From positions 346,761,989 to 346,825,988 of the forward strand of contig NC_077230.1 in the NCBI RefSeq assembly GCF_027887165.1: a DNA stretch of 64,000 bases, written 5' to 3'. This stretch comes from Monodelphis domestica. Its lineage: Eukaryota > Chordata > Mammalia > Didelphimorphia > Didelphidae. The notes beneath the pieces were generated by a model that saw nothing but the letters and a program-made list of their open reading frames with translations, was not told the DNA's origin and did not search any database. The position numbers and the translations under genes were made by a program. Shown here in pieces: positions 1-9,902 of the stretch (position 1 is the stretch's first letter; every line of letters starts with the position of its first letter).

Positions 1-39
1 GCACCTCCTTTGCAATGTTATACCTAGTCGGTGTATTTC

Positions 40-117
40 AGAGGGAAACCCTGAATACAGATCTTCCTGATTCCAAGGTCTGCTCTCTATTCACTATACT
101 AGGTTGCTTCTCAGTAT
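40..117 (-). repeat. SINE head fragment
   Basis: The stretch from cttcctgattccaaggtctg to ctaggttgcttc is the reversed head of a tRNA-like CORE-SINE. It is cut by divergence on the left. Confidence 0.5.
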
Positions 118-548
118 TTTTAGTTTTTTAAGTTTTCCTGTCTCTTTCCCCATCCAGCCCAGGGGCTCTTGTTCTTCACCCCACTGTAACCTGGGCACCC
201 TGGGGAAAGACTCAGGAAGCTCCTGGACCTCAGCTCTCCTGGAAACTTCCAGAGGAAACTTCAGAAGGGCAGATCCAGGAGGTGTCCCATGGGATGGAGG
301 GGCAGGGCTGGGCCCAAAACAGACGAGTCTTTGTGAGTCTTTGTCTATTGCTCGGACTTGGGGCCCAGCTCCTGGTGGGGGTAGTAGCTGGAACAAGGCA
401 GCTCTGTTTTCCAGCTCCCACGCCTGACACCCAAGTAGTTCAATCTCTGGGTCTCAGCTCTCCTCACAATATAGATGGGGAAACTAAGACATCATGCCTG
501 GCCCAAGTCTTTGAGTTCTCGGGATGCTGCCTGGGTGCTGTGTCTCAT
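118..548. other. Unique sequence, no gene seen
   Basis: Moderately G+C-rich. Open frames on both strands exist but lack splice sites or any match to the missing PLEKHB1 C-terminus. Confidence 0.5.
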
Positions 549-594
549 AGACAGACAGATAGATAGACAGACAGACAGATAGACAGACAGACAG

Positions 595-624
<30 letters not shown>
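549..624. repeat. (AGAC)n/(AGAT)n/(AC)n microsatellite
   Basis: Tetranucleotide agac/agat units pass into about 13 AC units. Confidence 0.95.
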
Positions 625-625
<1 letters not shown>

Positions 626-934
626 GAGCTGAGGAGCCAAGGTAGCTGGACAGGTAGCAAGGACAGGACTAAGGTGTCATCTCAAGTGGTGAGTCTATTT
701 ATATACACAGAGATGAATCTATCATTGGGTAGTATGTGATAGGGGCAAAGGAGAAATTTAGGGGAAATGTTTTCAGAAAATGTGAGGAAGGAGAGATCAG
801 TTTTGGTAAGAAAGATGATCAAGGAGGGCTTCAAAGAAGAAAACCCAGGATTTCAATAGGCAGAAGGGATGGGAGCACATTCTAGGACTATGGGCAAGTC
901 CAGAGGTGGGAGGGCACGTAGTATCAGAGATTTA

Positions 935-1085
935 TAGTTAGAAGGAACCTTAGAGGGAATTTGGTCCAAACCCCTCACTTTACACACGTGAAACTGAAGC
1001 CTGGTTGATGAAGGGATTTGCCCAAGGTCACACAGCTAGGAAATGACAGGTCCAGAATTCAAACCCAGATCCTCTGACTCTAAAT
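935..1085 (-). repeat. MIR
   Basis: The run ttgcccaaggtcacacagctagg with cagatcctctgactc is the reverse of the MIR core. Confidence 0.8.
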
Positions 1086-1091
1086 CCAGCA

Positions 1092-1262
1092 TTTTAAAAA
1101 AATAAACACTTACCTTCATCTTGGAATCAACACTGTGTAATGGTTCCAAGATAGAAGAGCAGTAAGGGCTAGGCAATGGGGGTTAAGTGACTCGCTCAGG
1201 ATCACACAGTTAGGAAATAATTGAGGCCAGATTTGAACCAACTAAGCCACCCAGCTGCCCCT
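1092..1262 (-). repeat. SINE-A
   Basis: Reverse of the marsupial SINE: T/A-rich tail side at left, ggcaatgggggttaagtgac in the middle, and cacccagctgcccc (head) at right. It abuts the MIR and splits its end. Confidence 0.85.
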
Positions 1263-1387
1263 AAACCCAGCATTCTATCCATCATACCAAACCACCTCCT
1301 GTGAAGAATGCCCACCTATCTATACATGCCACATTCATAGTATAAGACATGCTTTTGTATGAAACATACTCAGAGTGGGAGGAGGTT

Positions 1388-1540
1388 TGGCATGATGAAA
1401 GAATGATGGATTTGGAGTTTAAAGAGCCCTGATACTTGGAAACTTGGTGACCTTGCCCAGGTCATCCTCACTGAACCTGTGTCCTTTGTGAAATGAAGGG
1501 ATGGTTTAGACAATTTAAATCCCTTCTAACTCTGACCCTA
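1388..1540 (+). repeat. MIR, diverged
   Basis: Weak match to the MIR head (gatttggagtttaaagagccctg) and the caggtcatcctcactgaacc core. Confidence 0.5.
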
Positions 1541-1923
1541 TACCCAAATGATTGGAGCCATACTGTGTGATCTAATCATAAGACTTTCCACACTATGTTC
1601 CAGATCAATTTGCATCCTCCTTATTCCCCCACCTCCTTCTTTTTCCTCTTACCTCTGGGCTCACCTATACTCCTAGAATATGTTCCCTTCTCCTCTGCTT
1701 GTTGAAATCCTGGGTGCTTCTTCTTTAAAGCTTTCCCTGATCATCTTCTTATCAAAAGTGACTTCTCCATCCTTCCATTTTCCTGGAACATTTCCTCTAA
1801 ATTTCTCTTTTGCCCCCATCACACTCTACCTAGTCACAGACTCACCTCTATGTCCTACCCCTCCATTGGATTATAAGCTCCCTGTGGGAAAGACTTACAT
1901 TGGATTTCTCTTTCTTTTCTTTC

Positions 1924-2019
<96 letters not shown>

Positions 2020-2128
2020 CCCTCTCTGTCTCTCTCTGTCTCTCTCTCTGTCTCTTGTCTGTCTGTCTGTTTGTCTGTTTGTCTGTCTGTCTGTCTGTAT
2101 GTATGTCTCTCTCTCTCCCTCCCTTACT
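1924..2128. repeat. (CT)n/(TGTC)n microsatellite
   Basis: About 45 CT units are followed by CTGT-type units. They give Leu-Ser open frames that are not genes. Confidence 0.97.
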
Positions 2129-2136
2129 ATCTGTCA

Positions 2137-2292
2137 GACAGAAGACAGAAGAGCAGTAAGGACTAGGCAATGGGGGGTTAAATGACATGCTCAGGGTCAC
2201 ACAGCTAGGAAGCATCTGAGGTCATATTTGAACCCAAGACCTCCTGTTTCCAGGCCTGACTCTCAATCCAATCCACTACGTAGCTCCCCCCT
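2137..2292 (-). repeat. SINE-A
   Basis: Reverse copy, tail next to the microsatellite (which probably grew from it), head tagctcccccc at right. Confidence 0.85.
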
Positions 2293-2330
2293 TACATTGT
2301 TTTCACTTGTGTGTACCCAGCTCTAGGAGC

Positions 2331-2740
2331 AAGACTTCATATAAGAAGAAGCATTTAATGACTAATTGTGAAATTGCACAAATGTATGTTATTGAATGTG
2401 ATGGATGTGAGGTTATGTATTTATACTGGCTCTTCTGTGTGTCTGCTGTCCTTCCTAAGCCTTACCAAGCCCCAGGGCCTAGCCTAGGGCTCAGGCTGGG
2501 AGCTACCTCTGTGTGGTAGCTGACTCAGCCTCTCCAGAGAGGAGCTGGGAGAACAAACAGGCCTCCTCTTCTGGCTGTCCTTTGAGATCTCTTCTTCTCC
2601 CAGACAATCTACATCAACATAATCTGAAACAGTCTTCAGGGACTGCTCACAGCTCCCCTACTACCCTAAAGCATCCCCTGCAGCCAAGACAACCTACTCA
2701 CTCAAAGCTAAGACTCTCCCCCAGAGAGCCTCCACCAGGA
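2331..2740. other. Unique sequence
   Basis: No exon or repeat recognised. Confidence 0.4.
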
Positions 2741-2890
2741 TCCTTCTGTCACCTAGGTCTTCTAAATGCAGTTCTCACCTCCTCTGGGAAGCCTTCTTTG
2801 ATTAACCCTCTCCAATTTTGATGGTAAAGGCCAGGGGCAATGGGTCATATCTCTCATTCATTTCCCCAACAAGGGGCTCTCTGAAGATAA
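2741..2890 (+). repeat. L2 fragment
   Basis: cacctcctctgggaagccttctttgatt is the L2 'aggaagccttccctgatt' segment near the 3' end. Confidence 0.6.
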
Positions 2891-3184
2891 AAACTGTCAT
2901 TCCTTTCAGACCAGGCCCTCCCAGAGGCCAGGGGCCATCTCTTTTCCTTTAGCCTGGGAAATCCTGCTTTCAGAAGACCTGAAAAAACATGCCCTCTTGC
3001 CTTCATGAGTGTTTGAACCAGGTAAGGAAGGATATGAGAGAGTGGTTCTTTTTAAACACTGCTGCCCCCCAAAACAAATCAAAAACAAAACAAAAAAACT
3101 GCTGCCCAATAAGAGTAAAATACTAAAATCATAGGCTTAAAGGAACAATGTCCCCTTCCCTCTGCTGAAAAGATCATAGATCAT

Positions 3185-3560
3185 ACTTGGGGCTGGCAGG
3201 GCCCCCAGAGACTGCTCAGTTCAACCCTTCATTTTTTCCAAGTAATATTCCCTCTTCTACATTGTCCAGTGTGCCCCTCGACCCTTTCAGAGCACCATCC
3301 CACATCACAAAAGAATCAAAAAGGTGAAACAAGCCGGGGAAAAGCCTGCCATCCTATTCAGTGCTCTTCACCCCTAGTCTCTGACCTCTGCAAAGAAGGG
3401 GTTTTTCCATGGTTTTTTCTTTAGGATCAAGCTCCAGCCCCTACATTTTACAGATGAAGAAAGCAGGTCCCTGGAGGGGAGGGGGCCTTTCTCAAGGTCA
3501 CACAAAGGCAGGATTGGATCCCAGGTCCCCAGGCTCCAGGCTTGGTTCTTCCGCCGAACA
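3185..3560 (-). repeat. MIR, interrupted
   Basis: Segments around 3,190-3,240 and 3,440-3,560 match reversed MIR (acattttacagatgaagaaa, ctcaaggtcacacaaagg). The middle is unassigned. Confidence 0.55.
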
Positions 3561-3697
3561 GTGCTTGCCTCACCTAGGCAAACTGAGCCCCAGCGTTTCC
3601 CCCTTCACCTGACACCTCTTCACTTAGGAGAAATCTCTGTCCTGAGGCCCCACTCTCTTGGTCCCTCCTCAGGATAATCATCATCATAACCATAAAT

Positions 3698-3992
3698 AAC
3701 CACAGCAAGCATTAATAGGGCGCCTACTGTGGGACAGGAACAATGGTCAATGCTTTGCAAATATGACCTCATTTGATCCTCAGGACAACCCAGGAAGATA
3801 GGTATTATCATTAGTCATGGAGAATAGGATACAGCTCAATAAAGTATCTCCATTTTAGAGCTGAGGAAACTGAGGCAATAAATGACTTGCTCAGGGTCAC
3901 ACCACTAGTAAGTGTCTATGGCTGGATAAGAACTCAGGTCTTTCTGGCTCCAGGAACAGCTCTCTATCCATTGAGCCATATAGCTGTCACCA
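3698..3992 (-). repeat. CORE-SINE of MIR/THER type, near full length
   Basis: Contains the whole reversed series: gcctactgtgggacagg, tatgacctcatttgatcctc, ctgaggaaactgaggca, gctcagggtcacacc and the head at gagccatatagctg. Confidence 0.85.
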
Positions 3993-4305
3993 TTTTAGGA
4001 AAGATTCTGTGTTTCACCTCACCCCACTGCTCCAAAATTAACCCTTCTTCTCTCCACCTTCCTAGCTCCCTTATACAGGTTATCTTTCGTCCTTAAGAAT
4101 TTTAGAACCATGAGGGTACAGACTCTCTTGTTTGAACTTGTATCCAGGCACCCAGGAAGCATTTAATAAACTCTCTATCCTGGCCTCTAAGTTCAGTGCT
4201 CTTTCCACTGCTCCTACACCCACCCTACAGGAAGGAAAAGCTGTAATAAAGACCCAAAGCCTTCTCCCATAGGGCCCACCCTGCCCCTGCCTGGGAGCCA
4301 CTCAC

Positions 4306-4408
4306 AAAGCCTCATCCTTGGAATCAGCACACAATGTCAGGCGGGGGCCATCCCTCAGGAACACTATCAGGAGTCCATCCCGGGTCTGGCCTTCAGGAAG
4401 CTGCATCT
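4306..4408 (-). CDS. PLEKHB1: PLEKHB1 PH-domain exon (last one seen)
   Basis: This 103-base minus-strand exon has acceptor tgtatgcag and donor GTGAG. It encodes MQLPEGQTRDGLL followed by RDGPRLTLCADSKDEA and two bases of a Leu codon. The human counterpart, from memory, reads PPEGRSRDGLL and then LHLCAETKDDALAWK. This is the region before the C-terminal helix of the PH domain, whose conserved Trp should open the next exon. No exon beginning with that codon, and no C-terminal tail-anchor exon, was found between here and position 1, so the gene's 3' part probably lies outside the window. No stop or frameshift is present. Confidence 0.88.
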
Positions 4409-4758
4409 CTGCATACAGGGAACACACAAAGAAAATTCAAAGTGGTGCCAAGCCACTCGAGTGCTCTCATCCCAGAAGTCTTGTCCCCTCTGATCCAAGC
4501 CCAAACCTTTGGCTAAGGTCTTGTAAACAAGAAACCAAGTCTTGACAGGTTTATTTATTGGACCCTGCTGTCATCTGGAATCATTTGTTTGAAGCTCTTC
4601 TGAGTTTATGTACAAAGAAAACCCATTTGTGATCACATAGTTCCTTTGTTGGAGAAGGGTAAGCTCTGGGCATGGAATTAAAAGACATAAGAAAGAGTCC
4701 TCACTCTCTCCATGAAAGGTAAGTCTAGGCCTCAGTTTCCTCTTCTAGAAAATGAGGG

Positions 4759-4946
4759 AGGGGGCAGCTAGGTGGCTCAGTGGATGGAGACCCAGGCCCA
4801 GAAACTGGAGTCCCTGGTTCAAATGTTCTCTCAGACACTTCCTAGCTGTGTGACCCTGGGTAAGTCACTTAATCCCCATTGCCTAGCCCTTAGCACTCTT
4901 CTGCCTTGGAATCAATATACAGTATTGATTTGAAGACAGAAGAGGG
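4759..4946 (+). repeat. SINE-A
   Basis: Full head-to-tail copy from gggggcagctaggtggctca to attgatttgaagacagaag, running straight into a GGAA microsatellite that replaces its poly-A tail. Confidence 0.93.
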
Positions 4947-5100
4947 AGGGAGGAAGGAATGAAGAAAGGAAGGAAGGAATGAAGAAAGGAAGGAAGGAGG
5001 AAAGAAAGGAAGGAAGGAAGGAAGGAAGGAAGGGAGGGAGGAAGGGAGGGAGGGAGGGAGGGAGGAAGGAAGGAAAGAAGGAAAGAAGGAAAGAAAGAAG
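4947..5100. repeat. (GGAA)n microsatellite
   Basis: Purine tract of ggaa, aaag and gggagg units. Confidence 0.95.
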
Positions 5101-5111
5101 GTTAAGTTAAC

Positions 5112-5328
5112 TTAGTGATGGCGAACTTTTTAGTGACAGTATCCAAACTGCAACCTTCATACCACATATGAGCCACTCCCTTACCCCAGACAGGGGAGAG
5201 AAGAAGTGCTCTCATTGGGCTGCTGGGCAGAGGGGTGGGTAATGGTAGAAATGTCTTCAGTACACAAGAAGAGGGGGAAGGGAGCAATTCCCTCTGGCAT
5301 ATGTGCCAGAGGTTCACCAACATGAGAC
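5112..5328. mobile_element. Non-autonomous DNA transposon, hAT-like
   Basis: About 217 bases with imperfect inverted ends: gtgatggcgaac at left, and gttcaccaacatgag at right, whose complement reads catgttggtgaac. The interior (ttaccccagacaggggagagaag, attgggctgctgggcagagg) is not coding. I recall similar high-copy elements in marsupials but cannot name the family. Confidence 0.55.
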
Positions 5329-5429
5329 TAAACAGCCTTTAACATCCCTGCTAGCTTTTGCTATTCTAGGATATTAGCTTTCACAAACATTTATTGTTCA
5401 TGATAGTCCCTGGGAAGAAGACTGAATAA

Positions 5430-5560
5430 GTATCATTGTCTTCATTGGGTAACTGGGGAAACTGAGGCCCAAAGAGGGAGAGGCTGACTTGCTTAATTAA
5501 GGTCATAGAGCAAGTTAGAACCAGGTATCTTTCTCTGCCCTTCCCATTCTAATAACAGGG
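5430..5560 (-). repeat. MIR
   Basis: ggggaaactgaggcccaaag is the reversed MIR signature. Confidence 0.65.
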
Positions 5561-5568
5561 AAAGTGAG

Positions 5569-5777
5569 GGGCAGCTGGGTAGTTCAATGGATAGACAGCC
5601 AGACCTGGAGACAGGAGATCCTGGGTTCAAATGTGACCTCAGACACTTCCTAGCTATGTGCCCTGGGCAAGTCACTTAACCTCACATTGCCTAATCCTTA
5701 CTGCTCCTCTACCTTGGAACCAATACACAATATTGATTTTAAGGTAGAAGGTAAGAGTTTTAAAAATTAATAAAAAA
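5569..5777 (+). repeat. SINE-A
   Basis: Complete copy in PLEKHB1 intron 3, from ggggcagctgggtagttcaa to the tail aaggtaagagttttaaaaatt. Confidence 0.92.
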
Positions 5778-5821
5778 TAACAGAGAAAGTGCTGGAATTT
5801 TAAAATGTAATCATAATTTTT

Positions 5822-6026
5822 TATAGCATTTTAAGATTTGCAAAGCATTCTAATAGCTCACTTTATTCTCACAACAGCCCTGGGAGGTTGTTGCTGTTAG
5901 TATCTCAGTTTTACAGAAACTGAGGCAAACATAGATTAGTTAACTAGCCCAGAGTCAGACAGCAAGTAAATGTCCGAGGCAGGATTTGAATTCAGGTCTT
6001 TTTTGTTGCAGGTCCACCACCTAGTT
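5822..6026 (-). repeat. CORE-SINE of MIR type
   Basis: tttgcaaagcattctaatag, cacaacagccctgggaggt and caggatttgaattcaggtc occur in reversed-MIR order. Confidence 0.75.
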
Positions 6027-6480
6027 ATATACATGAATCATATTTCTATGTCACAGGATAGGACTCATACAGAGCTCCAGTAAAGCAGTGTTTTCTCTTA
6101 GTCTCTAGCAGAACCCCAATTTCTGAACTTTTGCCAGGTAGTGTTCTCCTTTTCTTGATATTAGTCAAAGTTCTGGCTTTATGTGGCATAACCAGCTGAA
6201 GGTAGGTTATTTCCCCAGAAGTACTTGGGATGTTATTGAGGCTTCAGTCTGAGGATAAAGCTCCATCTCAGCGCTGAGGCCACAATCCCTCCCACCCACC
6301 CACGAAGGGCCTTTTGCTCATTAAAGTGAGGGAGAAGTTTCCCAGAGCTGTTAGTCTGTACATTGGACACCTCCAGTCCCAGCTGCCTGCAATGTGTTCA
6401 TTGGGTAGGAATGTCATTCCAATGCCCCTACCTGGGGAGGCCAGGAGGGGAGGTGGGATAGAAAGCCTGGTCCCTCTCAC

Positions 6481-6633
6481 CTGGGCACTCCTCTCCAGTC
6501 TTCACCTCTCGGCAATTGTATCTGATCAGCACTCGCTCTTCCTCCTCTTGGAGGCTGTCATCCTTGTAGTAGCCCAGGGTGCCATCCATCCACAGGACAA
6601 ACCAGTTCCGCTTCCATCTTCGAAGGATGGTGC
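6481..6633 (-). CDS. PLEKHB1: PLEKHB1 PH-domain core exon
   Basis: This 153-base minus-strand exon lies between acceptor ctctccag and donor GTGAG. It encodes residues 13-63 counted from MALV, beginning S-TILRRWKRNWF, then LWMDGTLGYYKDD, and ending GEEC-P. The sequence is the beta1-beta4 part of a PH domain: the basic RRWKRNW strand and the GTLGYY turn are the family's lipid-facing hallmarks. It aligns without gaps to human PLEKHB1 (SILRRWKRNWF, GTLGYYHDE) and less well to PLEKHB2 (TILKRWKKNWF). The reading frame is open throughout and both junction phases match the flanking exons. The intron to the previous exon is 959 bases and contains a recent L1 tail. Confidence 0.9.
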
Positions 6634-6742
6634 CTGGAGAGAAAGGGCCACTTGCCTACTAGCCCCCCTCTGTGTTGGGGGAGGGAGGTGTGCCTCTTTG
6701 ATCCCTGCTTTTTCCTCATACCCTTAGGTTTCTCTCCATTGA

Positions 6743-6800
6743 CAATGACAATAACAAGAGCTCTCATGTATTTAGCACTTTAAGGTTTGCAAAACTGGGA
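6743..6800 (-). repeat. MIR fragment
   Basis: Short reversed piece (atttagcactttaaggtttgcaaa). Confidence 0.5.
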
Positions 6801-6868
6801 CTCAACCAAGGTCTCCAGACTTTTGGTGGGCCCAGGGATTCTTTGCCCTTTAAAATCTTTGCCAAAGG

Positions 6869-7026
6869 AAATACTATCAACAAAGCAATGGGTTCAAATC
6901 AAGAACACATGTGACACCCAGTAGAATCACACGTCGGCTATGGGGGGTGGGGGGGAGGAAAAGAAAATGATTTATGTCTTTAACGAATAATGCTTGGAAA
7001 TGATCAAATAAAATATATTTAAAAAA
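6869..7026 (+). mobile_element. 5'-truncated L1 insertion with target-site duplication
   Basis: Only the last ~150 bases of an L1 3' UTR plus poly-A are present. They are almost the same as 44,083-44,236. A 17-base duplication, aaaatctttgccaaagg, flanks it (6,852-6,868 and 7,027-7,043) without mismatch. It lies in PLEKHB1 intron 2, antisense to the gene. Near-identity and the perfect duplication point to a young insertion. Confidence 0.95.
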
Positions 7027-7164
7027 AAAATCTTTGCCAAAGGTACAATGTGAGAGGGATAACATTCCAAAGACCTTCATGGGCCTCTAAGCACTTGTGA
7101 ATGTCAGTTCCTACTACTATTATTGCTAAAATACTCTGAAAAGTGACTCCTTGTATCTCAGACT

Positions 7165-7265
7165 GTCAGAGTCGGAGGAGGCTTGGAGATCATAGGAAGT
7201 CCAACACTTCCTCATTTTACAACTGGGGAAACTGAAGAAGGGAAGGTCCTGGCCCTTGAATCTCA
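7165..7265 (-). repeat. MIR fragment
   Basis: cattttacaactggggaaactgaag is the reversed MIR core. Confidence 0.6.
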
Positions 7266-7299
7266 GTCTTTCTACTTCACAAAGGGCTGTTTAAATATA

Positions 7300-7470
7300 T
7301 GAGTCAATGAAAAGAACACTGGAGTGTGACTTAGGAGGCCTGGGTTCAAGAGCAGCCCTGATGCTTACTGACTGACTGTGTGATCTAACTTCTCTGAACC
7401 TCAGTATTCTCAGTTATAAAATGGGAGGGCTGGTTTTAATGATCTCAAACATCTCTCCCAATTCTGACCT
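7300..7470 (+). repeat. MIR
   Basis: gcctgggttcaagagcag, ctgactgtgtgatctaac and ttataaaatgggagggc occur in sense order. Confidence 0.75.
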
Positions 7471-7592
7471 TTTTTTTTGGGTTCTTCTAAAAGTTTCATT
7501 GGTGCTGCCCTCTCCTCAAGCTCCAGGGACCCAAAGCCACCCAGTCTCCCCTGGCCCACCCAAGTAGGGGAGCAAGGAGCTCCATGACTCAC

Positions 7593-7664
7593 TCTGCCTC
7601 CAGAGCCAGCCGGCCTTCACCAGGGCCATCTCTTCAAAAGGACCTTCCAGATTTGGGTCGGGAC
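7593..7664 (-). CDS. PLEKHB1: PLEKHB1 exon with start codon (N-terminus of PH domain)
   Basis: Read on the minus strand, an acceptor (ctatcag) precedes 35 bases, then an ATG at 7629-7627, then codons for MALVKAGWLWRQ and one base, closed by a GTGAGT donor at 7592-7587. Human PLEKHB1, recalled from memory, has MALVRGGWLWRQS at this point. The 35 bases upstream also read in frame as PDPNLEGPFEE, resembling the human extension ESPFEE before the internal Met, so a longer isoform starting in an upstream exon is possible. PLEKHB1 (evectin-1, PHR1) is a small tail-anchored PH-domain protein of photoreceptors and glia, thought to act on post-Golgi and endosomal membranes. The splice phase (one base over) fits the next exon exactly, restoring a Ser codon. 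Confidence 0.87.
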
Positions 7665-7697
7665 CTGATAGACAAGGAGAAATAAGATGCCTCTAGT

Positions 7698-7893
7698 CCA
7701 GGAGTTCATAACTCTTTTGGGATCATGGACTCCTTTAGCAGTCTGGTAAAACCTACAAACCCTTATCAGGTGAATATTCATAAATGCAGAGAAAAGACAT
7801 AGAATTTCAAAGGGAACCAATTATATTGAAATACATTTATCCAAATAATTAAATAAACAAACAAGTTCACAGAGGCCAGGTTAAGACCACCCA
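7698..7893 (+). mobile_element. hAT-type non-autonomous element
   Basis: Inverted ends ccaggagttcataactc and gccaggttaagaccacc enclose an A+T-rich, non-coding interior (aaagggaaccaattatattgaaatac). A second copy of the same family is at 18,180. Confidence 0.65.
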
Positions 7894-8014
7894 CTCCCCT
7901 CGGATCCCATTCCTAGGCAGAATCTCAGTATGTCGACTTTTTGTAAGATTCATTTCCCTTTCCAGATCCAAATTCCAAATTTAGGTCCTGGGGTGCCTTC
8001 ATTGGGCACCCCAG

Positions 8015-8135
8015 TCTAATAAGGGAGACAGTCTAATGAGGGAGACAAATGCCAACAAATATATACAAATCAATCTATTTATGGGATAAATCAGAAATAA
8101 TTAACAGAGGGAAGGCACTGAAATTAAGAGGGGTT
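8015..8135 (-). repeat. L2 fragment (antisense)
   Basis: caaatatatacaaatcaatc and ggaaggcactgaaattaagag are the reversed L2 region that also occurs at 56,830-56,930. Confidence 0.6.
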
Positions 8136-8221
8136 TGAGGAGAAGCTCCTTGAGGGCAGGAGCCAATGTTTTTGATTTTTGTCTTTGTCTTTGTATCCCC
8201 AGTGCTTAGGACTGTATACAT
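8136..8221 (+). repeat. L2 3' end
   Basis: agctccttgagggcaggagc and ttgtatccccagtgctta are the L2 3' end in sense. Confidence 0.75.
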
Positions 8222-8461
8222 TTTGTTGTTGTTCTCTTGTTTTTTAGTTGTGTATGACCCTTCATGACTACTGTTGGAATTTTCTTGGCAGAGATACTGG
8301 AAATTTGCCATTTTCTTTATCACATTTTACAGAGGAAGAATGGAGGCAAACTGGGTGAAGTGACTTGCACAGCATCACACAGTTAGGAAGGGTCTGAGAC
8401 TAGATTTGAACCCAGGTCTTCCCAATCCCAGGCCTGGCTCTCTATCTGTAAAGTTGCCTCT
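8222..8461 (-). repeat. MAR1-type CORE-SINE
   Basis: Reversed copy from the gttgttgttctcttg tail through gttgtgtatgacccttcatg to the head. Confidence 0.88.
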
Positions 8462-8728
8462 AAGTATAAAGATATGAAAGGTTAAGACTCAATATGTAAA
8501 GAGAACCACTGCATAATGAAATCAAAGCAGAATGGTAAGAATAGATTTAAAGCACTTAATATCTATGCAACAGGAATATACATTTTGCGCACTTTGGCAA
8601 CCATAAAATGTATCATAACAAAAAAGTAACCTAAGAAGCTCATACAAAATTAATGAAATACAAGACCTATCATCTTAAAACATCTATAGAAAGAAGAATA
8701 CTTCTTTGTCAAAAATGAGGAAGAAATG
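8462..8728. other. Unassigned A+T-rich sequence
   Basis: No recognised gene or repeat. Possibly old LINE interior. Confidence 0.3.
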
Positions 8729-8917
8729 GTCAGCTAGGGGCTCACTGGATAGAGATCCAGGCCTGGAGGTGGAAGGGCCTGGGTTCAAACCTGGCTTCAG
8801 ACACTTCCTAGCTGTGTGACAAGTCACATATCTACCATTGCTTAGTCCTTACCATTCTTTTGCCTTGTAACTAATAATGTTAATTCTAAGACAGAAAGTA
8901 AGAGTTTAAAAAAATGA
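8729..8917 (+). repeat. SINE-A, diverged
   Basis: Head gtcagctaggggctcactgg to tail aagacagaaagtaagagttt, with a short internal deletion in the gtgtgac/aagtcac region. Confidence 0.85.
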
Positions 8918-9055
8918 AGAAGAAGATTGGAAGGAAGAAGACAAACCTTCTTAGAGCTCATGCTCAGTAAGTCAAAAACCCACAGAAAGATTTTTGGAAC
9001 AAAGTAGATACTACATTGCTGAGCAATAATTGCAGCTGATAATAAGAACACACCT

Positions 9056-9283
9056 TTGGACTTGCCGAATATAACTGAAAATTGTTCATCTCCAGATGAA
9101 GTCTATGACATGACTTCAATCAAAGAATGGAATCAAAAGGCCCTCAATGGGCAACATCTTTATGAATTCACTCAACAATGTGTCCATCATCTAACATCTA
9201 AACAAATGGCTGAGCCTGGAGGATTTGTTTGTAGAAACAGAGCAATTTATGATGAATATTCAAAACTAGGTCATTGCTTCTAG
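9056..9283 (+). pseudogene. Orphan 75-codon open frame, possible LINE remnant
   Basis: Open frame with a protein-like, hydrophilic composition (KEWNQKALNGQHLYEF, then AEPGGFVCRNRAIYDEYSK). No promoter or splice sites are evident. The W-(K/R)-x-L-x-G-Q pattern followed by GF faintly recalls the domain downstream of the reverse transcriptase in R4/Dong-like LINEs. That is a weak impression. The following stretch decays into stops and A-rich sequence. Confidence 0.25.
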
Positions 9284-9429
9284 AAATTGCAGACAGGCTT
9301 AAGGAGCTTAGAATTAGTGATTGATGCAAAAAAGAAAAAGATTATACAATAAAACAATAGAAACTGGAGAAGATATTAGACTCCAAAAATTTAGCACTTA
9401 ACAAATACTTAAGCTCTTGGTTAGAATTA

Positions 9430-9715
9430 TGTACATCAGGTAGAGTCTGAATGAGGATCAAAGCATGCTATTTTCCTTATTTTATTTGTGTGGGTGTTTT
9501 TATTTTGGGGTTTTGTTTTGATGTGGGTATTCTTTCACAATGTGACCAATATGGAAATGTTTTGCATGATCATACCTGTATAACCCAGATCAAATTGTTT
9601 ACCATCTCAGGGAGAGGGAAGGGAGAAGAGGGAGGGAGACAGTTTGGATCTCAAGATTTCAGAAAACATAAATTGAAAGTTGTTATTATATGTCATTTGA
9701 AATAAAATATTTTTA
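9430..9715 (+). repeat. L1-like 3' UTR
   Basis: gatcatacctgtataacccagatcaaattg, a G/A-rich stretch (gggagagggaagggag) and an A-rich end (gaaataaaatatttttaaaa) resemble marsupial L1-type 3' ends. Confidence 0.6.
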
Positions 9716-9902
9716 AAAGAATTATATATCAGTAAATCATTATCTTTTATGGAGTGGTAAAACAAATCACAACAAAAATCCTATTGAGTTCAACCAATAA
9801 ACTATTGGCCCCCAAAGGAAAGTTAGCATAAACTGAATTGTCACTCACAATCACTTAGATCATAAAAACTTAAGGATGATATTTTAAAATAAATTTAATA
9901 TA

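Larger units (their letters stand above)
1700..2330 (+). repeat. L2 3' end, interrupted
   Basis: Segments 1700-1905 (ending gattataagctccctgtgggaaag) and 2295-2330 (ttgtgtgtacccagc) form an L2 3' end. It is split by the CT microsatellite and a SINE-A. Confidence 0.6.

Noticed and set aside
94-566. Candidate C-terminal exons of PLEKHB1 near the left edge
   Set aside because: GC-rich open frames, but none encodes the expected AWK start, the tyrosine-rich middle or the hydrophobic tail anchor.
1680-2215. Leu-Ser and Arg-Glu rich open frames on both strands
   Set aside because: Translations of the CT/TGTC microsatellite.
2906-2960. Minus-strand GGCCTGG stretch as the next PLEKHB1 exon
   Set aside because: It would read AW but lacks a polypyrimidine acceptor, and the following codons do not match the family.
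4318-4545. Plus-strand frames at 4.3-4.5 kb
   Set aside because: Antisense shadow of the PLEKHB1 exon.
4759-4830. tRNA gene-like heads of the SINEs (A and B box-like motifs)
   Set aside because: They recur as the 5' part of many full SINE copies with A-rich tails. They are tRNA-derived SINE promoters, not tRNA genes.
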